DNA of 64,000 nt from Nocardioides immobilis (GTDB taxonomy: Bacteria; Actinomycetota; Actinomycetes; Propionibacteriales; Nocardioidaceae). The translations under genes were made by a program, and so were the position numbers. The stretch spans positions 24,410 through 88,409 of the forward strand of contig NZ_QXGH01000035.1 in the NCBI RefSeq assembly GCF_003515065.1. Reading direction: 5' to 3'. A model generated the notes under the pieces. That model was given only the letters and a program-made list of their open reading frames with translations, was not told the origin of the DNA and ran no database searches. The stretch's first letter is position 1, and each line of letters starts with the position of its first letter. This document shows, one piece after another, positions 18,332 to 26,513 of this stretch.

Positions 18332-20475
18332 CCACCACCGAAGCAGCCCGGAAGGCCCCGTCCCTCACCCGGGAAGAGCTCCGGGCGATCCACCCCTACG
18401 TGGTCTGCATGGAGGACGGCAGGCTCGCCGAGGGGGCATCCACGCTGCCCACCGGGACGGACGACTTCCAGACCGTGAAGGCCGACATCGACAAGCTCTT
18501 CAAGACCACGCTCCCGGAGTTCATCAAGATGCACGGGAAGCCGGTGCCGATGATGCTGTGGGCCCACGGCGGGCTGGTCGACAAGGCCGGCGGACTCCGC
18601 GTGGCCCACACCCAGGTGGCCTGGTGGCAGGCCAACGGCGTCTTCCCGGTGCACTTCGTCTGGCGCACCGGTCTCGCCGAATCGTTGTGGGACGCAGTGA
18701 AGGACAGCTTGCCCGGCCGGCCGCGAGGTTGGCTGGACGACGGATGGGACAAGCTGATCGAGATCGCCGTACGCGGTGCCCGCGGCAAGGACACCTGGGG
18801 CGCTATGAAGACGACCGCGAAGCTCGCGAGCGAGAAGGACACGGGCGGCGCGTGGTACTTCGCCCAGAAGCTCGCGGCGTTCATCGACGCCAACCCCGGC
18901 AGCGTCTCGGTACACACCGCCGGCCACAGCGCCGGGTCGATATTCCACTCCCACCTGATCCCCGAGCTGCTGTCGGCGGGGGTACCGGAGATCGCGTCAC
19001 TGAACCTGTTGGCGCCGGCGATCCGTGTCGACGAGTTCAAGCAGCGTCTCCTGAAGAAGTCGGTGCTCGACAAGATCACGAAGACGACCATCTTCACCAT
19101 GACGGAGTCCTTCGAGAAGGACGACACCTGCATCGGGATCTATCGCAAGTCGCTCCTCTACCTGATCCGCGCTGCCCTCGAGGACGAGTCGGGAGCCGAG
19201 ATTCTCGGTCTCCAGGAGTGCCTGAAGCGCGACAAGGCTCTCAACGTACTTCTCGGCAAGGCGGGATCCGGTGACAAGGGCGAGGTGATGTGGTCTGAGA
19301 CCGTCGGTGGCGGACCCCGGACGAGCAGCATGTCCAGGAGCCACGGGGGCTTCGACAACGACGCGCAGACCATGGACAGCCTCGCCCGCCGGGTGATCGA
19401 CAACGACCAGCTCCCGGCCAAGTTCGAGACCGTCCCCGGGGCTCGGGGTGTCGCCGAGGCCTCGTCTCCCTGGCCCTCGGAGCGCGAGGTGCTCGACTAC
19501 ATTTCCGCTCGCGAGGCAGCGAAACCGAAGGCCACCGGGAAGCGGGCGCTGTGCATCGGGATCGACATGTACCCACTGGTGGAGGACCAGCTCGGCGGGT
19601 GCGTCGCTGATGCGCGGGCGTGGAAGCAGGAACTCCAGCACGCCGGCTTCACGGTAGACATCATCGAGGACGGCGACGCTACCCGGCAGCGCATCGTCGA
19701 GAGCATCCAGGACCTGATCCTGAAAAGCCGCGACGGCGACGTGCTCGTGCTCCAGTACTCCGGGCACGGCACCACCATCGACGACCTCGACGGCGACGAC
19801 CTCGAAGAGGCCATGCGAACACGTGAAGAGAAGGACGAGGCACTGTGCCCGGTCGACTTCCGCGACGGTGAGCTCCTGATCGACGACGACCTCGGTCAGC
19901 TGTGGGACCTGCTCCCGGAGGGAGTAAACCTAACCGTGTTCTTCGACTCCTGTCACTCCGGCGGCGGCCAGCGCGCCGTGATGAAGCCCCCGGCGCCCAG
20001 TCCCACGAGGAAGGCACGACTAGTCCGCATGGAGCCCGAGAACATCGAGGCGTACAAGGAGAAGCGTGGTGGCCTGCCGCGCGCCACCAGGTCGCTCGAC
20101 TCCGAGCGCTCGGTCTACTTCGCTGCCTGCCAGGCGGACGAGCTGGCCTTCGAACACAACGGGCAGGGCGACTTCACCCGCATCGCGCTGCCTCACCTCC
20201 GGGAGTTCCTGACGCGGACCAACCAAGAGTTCTACGACACCGTCCTCGCCGAGTTCGGTGGAGACAGGCAGCAGACCCCGGTGCTGCTGCCACCCGCGCT
20301 GACCTCCCGCACCTTCCTCGCCCCCCTCTCGCATGCGCCAAAGGGTAGTGCGGCCACCGGTCCGACCCCGGCGCCGGCGTCACCGATCGAGTCGGTCTCG
20401 CCCGCTGGCACTACCAGACGCGAGCAAGCCGTTGCGTCCATCCTCCGAGGAGTCGCCGACCTGATCGAGTCCTGA
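18328..20475 (+). CDS. Alpha/beta-hydrolase / caspase-like (metacaspase) fusion protein
   Basis: 715 aa with two hydrolase modules. Residues about 20-390: alpha/beta-hydrolase-like, with an AHGG loop near 80 and nucleophile elbow GHSAGS (Ser201). Residues about 404-650: a C14 caspase/metacaspase fold with GKRALCIGIDMYP opening the domain, catalytic His480 in LQYSGHGTT, an acidic linker, and catalytic Cys542 in FFDSCHSGG. The last 60 residues are Pro/Thr-rich. Metacaspases usually cut after Arg/Lys, but that is not shown here. The ATG is inside the expected CHAT gene end (ATGA), so the two are probably co-expressed. A lipase/esterase-like domain joined to a caspase is unusual and suggests a killing or stress effector. 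Confidence 0.75.
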   Translation: MTTTEAARKAPSLTREELRAIHPYVVCMEDGRLAEGASTLPTGTDDFQTVKADIDKLFKTTLPEFIKMHGKPVPMMLWAHGGLVDKAGGLRVAHTQVAWWQANGVFPVHFVWRTGLAESLWDAVKDSLPGRPRGWLDDGWDKLIEIAVRGARGKDTWGAMKTTAKLASEKDTGGAWYFAQKLAAFIDANPGSVSVHTAGHSAGSIFHSHLIPELLSAGVPEIASLNLLAPAIRVDEFKQRLLKKSVLDKITKTTIFTMTESFEKDDTCIGIYRKSLLYLIRAALEDESGAEILGLQECLKRDKALNVLLGKAGSGDKGEVMWSETVGGGPRTSSMSRSHGGFDNDAQTMDSLARRVIDNDQLPAKFETVPGARGVAEASSPWPSEREVLDYISAREAAKPKATGKRALCIGIDMYPLVEDQLGGCVADARAWKQELQHAGFTVDIIEDGDATRQRIVESIQDLILKSRDGDVLVLQYSGHGTTIDDLDGDDLEEAMRTREEKDEALCPVDFRDGELLIDDDLGQLWDLLPEGVNLTVFFDSCHSGGGQRAVMKPPAPSPTRKARLVRMEPENIEAYKEKRGGLPRATRSLDSERSVYFAACQADELAFEHNGQGDFTRIALPHLREFLTRTNQEFYDTVLAEFGGDRQQTPVLLPPALTSRTFLAPLSHAPKGSAATGPTPAPASPIESVSPAGTTRREQAVASILRGVADLIES

Positions 20476-20846
20476 GCCTCGCAGGTGGCTTTGGGGCCCG
20501 CAGGAGACGGCCACTTTCGCGGCGGTGTGATGCGGCTGGTTCGTTGGGACTGGTGACGTCTACCAAGACGACGACGTCTTCCAGCCCTGGCATCAAGCCA
20601 GCTCGTCGCTCGTTGTCCGGGACGAGCTCTACCTCCGGGGACTCGCTTCCTCGTGGCGCCGGGACACGAGGACGTGTGGGGGAGTGATTCTTTGCTCGCC
20701 GATCAATGCTCAGGCGGCACGGATTCGCGGATGTACGGCTGACCGCATCTTGTGCTGGCATCGCTGGGTAGGCCCACCCGCGACCTGCGCGCGCTGCACC
20801 CATGACTTCTGGTTCTGAGGAACTTGGATTCTGGGATGATCCTTGA
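20476..20846. other. Gene-free interval after the caspase gene
   Basis: 371 bp. No ORF here has convincing composition on either strand, no tRNA-like fold is visible, and I see no clear terminator. Composition drifts to lower GC toward 20846, where the next gene starts. Confidence 0.4.
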
Positions 20847-21737
20847 ATGGAGGAAATCAGTCGAGAAGTGAGATTGGCCGCGCCGATGGCCGAGTTCGAG
20901 GCTCTCCGCGCAGAGGTCTTGAGCATGCGAGGCGTACAGAAAAACGTCATCTCCATCGCCTTGACAGCGTACGCTGCGTTGTTCTCCGTTGCTTTGAGCA
21001 AAGACGGTGACTCGCGAATCTTGTGGGTAGTGCCTCCCCTCGGTCTCGTTCTGTGTCTGTTTTTGCTCGGCGAAATGTTTCAGATCGGCCGCATTGGTAT
21101 CTACATCAGAAATGAGTTGTGGCCGGAGATCCAGCGAGTGACTGCGTACGATCGCTCCTGGGAGCGCCGCCACGATAAGCGCGGTTGGTTTGGCGCAAGC
21201 GCCGCGGCAGTGGTAGCTGATGGCGCGGTCCCACTTCTGCTGTTTGGAGCTGGCGTAGTTGCACTATGCACGATGCCGCAGTTGGGAGCTCGGGCGACCG
21301 CTGGCCTGTGGGCCTGCGCGGTGCTTACGTTCGTAGCTCCCATCGCCGGCGGCCTTGTCTACTACTTCGATTCGGAGAGGCACGGGCGTGATCGTAAGAC
21401 GGTGACGCTATGGCACCTAACGGACCCAGACGAGCTCGATCAAGTGAAGGAGTTGGGCATGAAGGCTTGGCCTTCGCCACGCCGCGATCAGCACCCCTTT
21501 CTCCAGGTAATTGGCGACGAGCGCGCAGTCACGATCCCTCGGGCCTGGACCAAGTACGCGAACGGAGCCGTCTACTTGACACGTTTTGAGGTCAAGAAGA
21601 CGTACTTGAACCGTCGCGCGGTCGGGCGGCCGAGTGGCCATTGCATTCTTGAGCACCATTTGGCGACGGTTGACGACATGGAGGTGCTCAACCGGAGTAT
21701 CGTTGGCGCGATCGACGTTGTGGCAGAGATCCGGTGA
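20847..21737 (+). CDS. Four-TM membrane protein with soluble C-terminal domain
   Basis: 296 aa. Two TM hairpins at about 31-50/58-75 and 117-140/151-173 are separated by a charged cytoplasmic-type loop (YDRSWERRHDKRGW). From about 185 on there is a soluble domain starting VTLWHLTDPDELDQVKELG and ending HHLATVDDMEVLNRS, IVGAIDVVAEI. I cannot assign it; the VTLWHLT...LNRSIVG arrangement is faintly like small ADP-ribosyl-transferase toxin domains, a weak impression only. The gene is less GC-rich than its neighbours and closes the CHAT/caspase region. A pore-forming or membrane effector role would fit the context but is inference. Confidence 0.55.
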   Translation: MEEISREVRLAAPMAEFEALRAEVLSMRGVQKNVISIALTAYAALFSVALSKDGDSRILWVVPPLGLVLCLFLLGEMFQIGRIGIYIRNELWPEIQRVTAYDRSWERRHDKRGWFGASAAAVVADGAVPLLLFGAGVVALCTMPQLGARATAGLWACAVLTFVAPIAGGLVYYFDSERHGRDRKTVTLWHLTDPDELDQVKELGMKAWPSPRRDQHPFLQVIGDERAVTIPRAWTKYANGAVYLTRFEVKKTYLNRRAVGRPSGHCILEHHLATVDDMEVLNRSIVGAIDVVAEIR

Positions 21738-21898
21738 CTGCGGATAGACGCGCTACGTGCACGAATTCGAGGGTGACCGCAAAGCGCACCGCGTGTCTCG
21801 GACGGCGGAGTCGGACCGCTCGCCCGAGTCGGCGCATGAGGTGAGCGATTGCCTCTTCGGCGGCGGATGCACCGCGTGCCGGAAGGAATCCGCACACG

Positions 21899-22882
21899 TC
21901 AGAGCGTGACGGCGGCCCGGTGCTGGTGGGGGGCGCCGAAGAGTTGGCCGAGGGCATGCGCGCGCTTGAACACCAGGTGGGCGTCGTGCTCCCAGGTGAT
22001 CGCGATGCCGCCGTGGAGCTGGATGCACTCGCCGGCGAGGTGGGCGGCGGCCTCGAGGCAGTACGACGCCGCGGTGCGGGTCAGGTCCTCGACGTCGGTG
22101 GCGTTCGTGGCCAGCGCGTAGCTCGCCGCCCAGGACGCAGATCGGCCGATCTCGAGCTGGGCGAGCATGTCGGCCATCCGGTGCTTGAGCGCCTGGAACG
22201 AGCCGATCGGGCGGCCGAACTGGACCCGCTCCTTGCTGTAGTCGACGGTCATCCGGAGCGCTCGGTCGCACAGGCCGACCGCGAGGGCTGACACTGCGGC
22301 GGGGCCGACCAGGTCCACCCGCGCGCGGGCGGCCGCGCTGTCACCGATCACTGTCGTCGGCGCGTCGGACCGGTCGAGGTGGGCAAGCCGGATCGTCTGG
22401 TCCATCGACTCCGCCCACGTCGCGGTCGCTCCGGCGATCTCGACCAGGTCGTCGCCGTCGATGGCAAGCACGATCGTCGCCCGGTCGGCGTCGAGAACCG
22501 GTCCGTCACCCAGCGCGATGGTCGCGATCTCGCCGGCTGCGATCCGGGGGAGCAGCCACGCCTTCGCATCCTCCGTGCCACCGGCGAGCAGCGCCTCGGT
22601 CGCGATCACCGAGGCGAGCAGCGGGGTCGGGGCGAGCGATCGACCCAGCTCCTCGAGCACGACCGCAGTCTCGAAGAAGGTCGCGCCGGCGCCGTCGTAC
22701 TCCTCGGGGATGGCGAGGGCGGCGACGCCGACCTGCTCGCAGAGCGTGGACCAGAGTGCCGCGTCGTACCCCTGCTCCGAGGCGATCGCCGCCCGGACGG
22801 CTGCCGGGTCGGCCTGCTTGGTCAGCACCGCCCGGACCGTCGACGCGAGCTCGGCCTGCTCCTCGCTGAGCGCGAACTCCAT
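21899..22882 (-). CDS. fadE33: FadE33-like acyl-CoA dehydrogenase subunit
   Basis: 327-aa acyl-CoA dehydrogenase of the short steroid type that pairs with a second subunit to form a heterotetramer. It has the N-terminal helical domain (EFALSEEQAELASTV), the middle beta domain, and the C-terminal helices with YSKERVQFGRPIGSFQALKH. It matches FadE33 of the M. tuberculosis HIP cluster in length (318 aa) and position: last in a fadD3-fadE31-fadE32-fadE33 series. The predicted role is alpha,beta-dehydrogenation of a HIP-derived CoA ester. It starts 1 nt after the fadE32 stop. Expression is expected from the KstR2 box in front of fadD3. Confidence 0.82.
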   Translation of the reverse strand: MEFALSEEQAELASTVRAVLTKQADPAAVRAAIASEQGYDAALWSTLCEQVGVAALAIPEEYDGAGATFFETAVVLEELGRSLAPTPLLASVIATEALLAGGTEDAKAWLLPRIAAGEIATIALGDGPVLDADRATIVLAIDGDDLVEIAGATATWAESMDQTIRLAHLDRSDAPTTVIGDSAAARARVDLVGPAAVSALAVGLCDRALRMTVDYSKERVQFGRPIGSFQALKHRMADMLAQLEIGRSASWAASYALATNATDVEDLTRTAASYCLEAAAHLAGECIQLHGGIAITWEHDAHLVFKRAHALGQLFGAPHQHRAAVTL

Positions 22883-22883
22883 C

Positions 22884-23813
22884 TCACGCCTCCACGAGCG
22901 ACTCGAGGATCCGCGCGCGGTGGAACGCCGGGGTGCCCCAGGCCGTCACCAGCGCCCGGATCTTCGTGATCCAGATGCTGAGGTCGAACTCGGCGGTGTA
23001 GCCGATCGCGCCGTGGACCTGCAGGCCGGTACGGGAGGCGAGGTACGCCGCGTCCGCACACATCACCTTCGCCGCCGACACCGCCCGCGGGGTGGGGTCG
23101 AGCGCGGCGCCGTGGACGAGGGGGCGCGCGAAGTCGAGCGCGATCCGTACGTCGGCCAGCTGGTGCTTGATCGCCTGGTACGAGCCGATCTCGCGTCCGA
23201 ACTGGCGGCGCTGCTTCGCGTAGGTGACCGTGTCGGCCAACACTCGCTCGCCCAGGCCGAGGAGCTGGGCGGCGGTGGCGAGCGCGGCGAGGTCGAAGGC
23301 ATTGGTGGTTTCGAGGCTCGGCGCTGGCGCGCCTCGCACCTCAACCACCGGCGCTCCTCGGACCTCCACCACCGAGAAGAGGTGACGGGTCCGGTCGACG
23401 GAGGCGTGACGCTCGCCGACCTCGGCCTCGCTGAGCCCGTCGGGGCCGGCGAGATAGACGGCGTCGGCGACATCGGCGTCGAGGGCGTACGGCGCATGCG
23501 GGGGAGCTGCGACCGTGGCGACCCCCTCCACCTCGCGGCCGAGCGCCACCGGCAGGTAGGCGGCGGACTCGACCCACGGGCCGGGGACCGCGTGCCGGCC
23601 GAGGGCCTCGAACGCGATGCAGACCTCGACCGGGGAGGCCTCGGTGGCGAGCATCGTCACCCCCTGCTCGGCGAGCCGGTCCCACAGCTTGAGGCCGGGG
23701 CCGTGGTCGCCGTCGGCCCACGAGCGGGCAACACCGGCGGTGTCGGCCGAGGACAGCAGGCTCTCGAGGGCGTCGCCGAACGCGCGCTGCTCGTCGGTGA
23801 GCTCGAACCTCAT
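22884..23813 (-). CDS. fadE32: FadE32-like acyl-CoA dehydrogenase subunit
   Basis: 309-aa acyl-CoA dehydrogenase homologue of the truncated heteromeric type (M. tuberculosis FadE32 is 319 aa). Visible are RFELTDEQRAFGDALESLL at the start, a partly degenerate middle domain (a short VVEVRGAP duplication near residue 150), and the C-terminal VTYAKQRRQFGREIGSYQAIKHQLAD flavin-contact helix pair, then QVHGAIGYTAEFDL. It probably pairs with FadE31 or FadE33 in HIP beta-oxidation. The ATG overlaps the fadE31 stop (ATGA), so they are coupled. Confidence 0.82.
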   Translation of the reverse strand: MRFELTDEQRAFGDALESLLSSADTAGVARSWADGDHGPGLKLWDRLAEQGVTMLATEASPVEVCIAFEALGRHAVPGPWVESAAYLPVALGREVEGVATVAAPPHAPYALDADVADAVYLAGPDGLSEAEVGERHASVDRTRHLFSVVEVRGAPVVEVRGAPAPSLETTNAFDLAALATAAQLLGLGERVLADTVTYAKQRRQFGREIGSYQAIKHQLADVRIALDFARPLVHGAALDPTPRAVSAAKVMCADAAYLASRTGLQVHGAIGYTAEFDLSIWITKIRALVTAWGTPAFHRARILESLVEA

Positions 23814-24958
23814 CGCTGTGCTCCCTTGGGCTCGCGCGGCAGGCCGAGGATCCGCTCGGCGATGATGTTGCGCTGGATCTCGTTGGTACCGGCGTAGATC
23901 GGGCCCGACAGGGCGAACGTGTAGCCGTCCAGCCACCCCGACTCCACCTCGGCCTCCGGACCGAGCAGGTCGAGCGCGGTCTCGTGCAGCGCGATGTCGA
24001 GCTCGCTCCACCAGACCTTGTTGACCGAGCCGGCGGCACCCATCTCGCCACCGTCGGCGAGGCGGGTGACCGTGCCCCAGGTGTAGAGCCGGTAGGCCTC
24101 GGCCTTGAGCCAGGCGTCGACGACCCGGTCACCGACGCGCGCGTCGGGCCGCTCGCGATAGAGGTCGACGAGCCGGTCGGCGGCGGCGCAGAACCGGCCG
24201 GGGGAGCGGAGGGAGAGCCCGCGCTCGTTGCCCGCCGTACTCATCGCGACCCGCCAGCCGTCGCCCGGCGCGCCGAGCACGTCGCTGTCGGGCACGAACA
24301 CCTCGTCGAAGAAGACCTCTGCGAACCCGGCCTCGCCGTCCAGCTGGGCGATCGGCCGGACGGTGATGCCCTCGGCGTCCATCGGGAACAGGAAGTAGGT
24401 CAACCCGTTGTGGCGCGCCGCTTCCGGGTCGGAGCGGAACAGACCGAAGCCCCAGTGGGCGTACGTCGCCCGCGACGACCAGGTCTTCTGGCCGTTGAGC
24501 ACCCAGCCTCCACGGGCCTCATCGCGGCGCGCGGTCGACTTGAGCGACGCCAGGTCGGAGCCCGCCTCGGGCTCGGACCAGCACTGCGCCCACACGTTCT
24601 CGCCGGTCGCCATCGTCGGCAGGAACCGGTCCTGCTGCTCCTTCGTGCCGTGCTCGAAGATGATCGGCGCGAGCAGGAAGATGCCGTTCTGGGAGACCCG
24701 GCCGGGTGCGCCGGCGCGGTAGTACTCCTCCTCGAAGATCACCCACTCGACCAGCGATGCCTCGCGGCCGTGGTAGTCCCGGGGCCAGGACACGACCGAC
24801 CAGCGGTCGGCGGCCAGCCGTGCCTCCCACTCCTGGTGGAGCTCCCAGCCCTCCGCGGTGTCCATCGACGGCAGCGGCTCGGCCGGCACGTTGGCGGCCA
24901 GCCAGGCGCGGGCCTCGTCGCGGAAGGCGAGCTCGGACTCGCTCAGTTCCAGATCCAC
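23810..24958 (-). CDS. fadE31: FadE31-like acyl-CoA dehydrogenase subunit
   Basis: 382-aa acyl-CoA dehydrogenase (M. tuberculosis FadE31 is 377 aa). Domains in order: N-terminal helical domain; the FAD/substrate motif QCWSEPEAGSDLASLKSTA; GGWVLNGQKTWSSRATYAHW; and the C-terminal FAD-binding IYAGTNEIQRNIIAERILGLPREPKG. It is part of the fadD3-fadE31-E32-E33 operon, 2 nt downstream of fadD3 and overlapping fadE32. Predicted to dehydrogenate a CoA ester during degradation of the steroid C/D rings; the exact step among the FadE proteins is not settled by sequence. Confidence 0.85.
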   Translation of the reverse strand: MDLELSESELAFRDEARAWLAANVPAEPLPSMDTAEGWELHQEWEARLAADRWSVVSWPRDYHGREASLVEWVIFEEEYYRAGAPGRVSQNGIFLLAPIIFEHGTKEQQDRFLPTMATGENVWAQCWSEPEAGSDLASLKSTARRDEARGGWVLNGQKTWSSRATYAHWGFGLFRSDPEAARHNGLTYFLFPMDAEGITVRPIAQLDGEAGFAEVFFDEVFVPDSDVLGAPGDGWRVAMSTAGNERGLSLRSPGRFCAAADRLVDLYRERPDARVGDRVVDAWLKAEAYRLYTWGTVTRLADGGEMGAAGSVNKVWWSELDIALHETALDLLGPEAEVESGWLDGYTFALSGPIYAGTNEIQRNIIAERILGLPREPKGAQR

Positions 24959-24960
24959 TC

Positions 24961-26466
24961 TTACTTCCTCAGCTCGGTTTTCAGGACCTTGCCCGACAGG
25001 TTGCGGGGGAGTGCGTCGACCGTCTCGACCAGCCGCGGCACCTTGAAGTTGGCCAGCCGCTCCTTGGCGAACGCGATGACGTCGTCGGCAGGCGCCGTGC
25101 CGACGACGTACGCCTTGCCGACCTCGCCCATCCGCTCGTCGGGCACGCCCACGACGGCGACGTCCTGGATGCCGTCCATCCGCATCAGCGCCTGCTCGAC
25201 CTCGGCGGGATAGACGTTGAAGCCGCCGGAGATGTACATGTCCTTGAGCCGGTCGGTGATCCGCAGGTTGCCGTGCTCGTCGAGTACGCCGATGTCGCCG
25301 GTGTGGAGCCAGCCGTCGTCATCGATCGCCTCGGCCGTCGCGGCGGGGTCGTCGAGGTAGCCGAGCATCACGTAGTCGCCCCGCACCAGCAGCTCGCCGC
25401 TCTCGTCGTCGATCCGTGTCTCCATGCCGGGGATGGCGCGCCCGCAGGTGGTCGCGACCGTCTCGGCGGAGTCGCCCTCGCGGCACATGGTCACGACGAC
25501 CGCCTCGGTCATGCCGAACGCCGTGACGACGTGGTCGATTGCCAGCCCCTCCGGTGGCGCAGTGCGCATCCGCTCGATGAGCACGACGGGCACGACGGCC
25601 GCGCCGGTCACGGCCAGTCGCAGCGACGACAGGTCGCGGTCGGCCCGGCCGGGCGCCGCGAGCAGCGACTGGTAGATCGTGGGCGCGCCGGGGAGGAGGG
25701 TGATCCGCTCGGTCTCGATCAGCTGCATCGTCTGGTCGACGTCGAACGTCGCGGCCGGGTAGAGCGTCGCGCCGCTGAGGAGACCGACGATGATGCCGAT
25801 CTTGTAGCCGAAGGAGTGGAAGAACGGGTTCACCACGAGATAGCGGTCGTCGGCGGTCACCCCGCCGAGCTCGGCCCAGGCCCGGGCGACGCCGATCGTC
25901 TGGCGGTGCGCGCTCATCGCGCCCTTCGGCCGTCCAGTGGTCCCGGAGGTGAAGAGGATGTCGGCGACCTCGTCGGGCGAGACCGCGTCGGCGCGGGCCT
26001 CGACCTCCTCCGCCGTCGCCTCGCGGACCTGTCGTTCCTCGCCGCGATGGTCGAGCGAGAGCGTCGAGAGCTCACCGAGCACGCGCACGGTCGCGATCTC
26101 ACTGGCCGCGAGGAGCTCCTCCAGCTGGCTGCGCCCGAGGAAGCCGTCGGCGACCATCACGACGGTGGCGCCGGTGCGGTCGACCAGCTCGGCCACCTCG
26201 TGCCCGGTGTAGCGGGAGTTCGCGGGGACCAGAGTGCCGCCGGCGTATGTCGTCGCGAGTGCTGCGACCACCCACTCGATGCTGTTCGGGCCCCACACCA
26301 CCACACGCTCGCCCGCAGCCAGGCCGTGGCCGACGTAGCGCCGGGCCAGCTCGCGCACCTCGTCGAGCAGCCCGGCGTAGGTCAGCGTGCGGTCGCCGTC
26401 GACATAGGCCGGGCGGTCGCCGTACCTCTCCGCTGCTGCGCGCAGGATCGCCGGAATCGTGTCCAC
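24961..26466 (-). CDS. fadD3: FadD3, HIP-CoA ligase
   Basis: 501-aa acyl-CoA synthetase of the ANL superfamily. It activates HIP (the propionate side chain left after ring A/B removal) with CoA and ATP, which commits the C/D rings to degradation. The AMP-binding P-loop is ILFTSGTTGRPKGAM; the A5-type motif is VVTAFGMTEA; GWLHTGDIGVLDEHG and KDMYISGGFNVYPAEVE mark the hinge; the catalytic lysine is in NLSGKVLKTEL. The length matches M. tuberculosis FadD3 (508 aa). The GTG start is 10 nt after a KstR2-type palindrome and 6 nt after a TAGGCT -10 box, which points to a leaderless mRNA. Confidence 0.9.
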   Translation of the reverse strand: MDTIPAILRAAAERYGDRPAYVDGDRTLTYAGLLDEVRELARRYVGHGLAAGERVVVWGPNSIEWVVAALATTYAGGTLVPANSRYTGHEVAELVDRTGATVVMVADGFLGRSQLEELLAASEIATVRVLGELSTLSLDHRGEERQVREATAEEVEARADAVSPDEVADILFTSGTTGRPKGAMSAHRQTIGVARAWAELGGVTADDRYLVVNPFFHSFGYKIGIIVGLLSGATLYPAATFDVDQTMQLIETERITLLPGAPTIYQSLLAAPGRADRDLSSLRLAVTGAAVVPVVLIERMRTAPPEGLAIDHVVTAFGMTEAVVVTMCREGDSAETVATTCGRAIPGMETRIDDESGELLVRGDYVMLGYLDDPAATAEAIDDDGWLHTGDIGVLDEHGNLRITDRLKDMYISGGFNVYPAEVEQALMRMDGIQDVAVVGVPDERMGEVGKAYVVGTAPADDVIAFAKERLANFKVPRLVETVDALPRNLSGKVLKTELRK

Positions 26467-26470
26467 GACG

Positions 26471-26496
26471 ACAGCCTACCAAGCATTTGCTTGGTA
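26471..26496 (-). promoter_or_regulatory. KstR2-type operator overlapping the fadD3 promoter
   Basis: A perfect 20-bp palindrome TACCAAGCATTTGCTTGGTA at 26477-26496. Read toward fadD3 it runs straight into a TAGGCT -10 box (its first two bases are the palindrome's last two), followed by GTCGTC and the GTG start at 26466. The sequence is identical to the sites at 28467 and 43321 and lies next to kstR2-cluster genes, hence the assignment. Confidence 0.8.
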
Positions 26497-26513
26497 TGGA
26501 TGGGGGCGTTCGA

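Noticed and set aside
18332..19274. CHAT reading frame continuing 315 codons past the caspase start
   Set aside because: The sequence is the shifted shadow of the caspase gene, with Arg/Gly/His-rich nonsense; the CHAT domain is complete before 18270.
18328..20475. Steroid-esterase role for the hydrolase part of the caspase fusion because of the steroid cluster nearby
   Set aside because: The gene lies in a block with different composition, has no KstR or KstR2 site, and its fusion partner is a protease.
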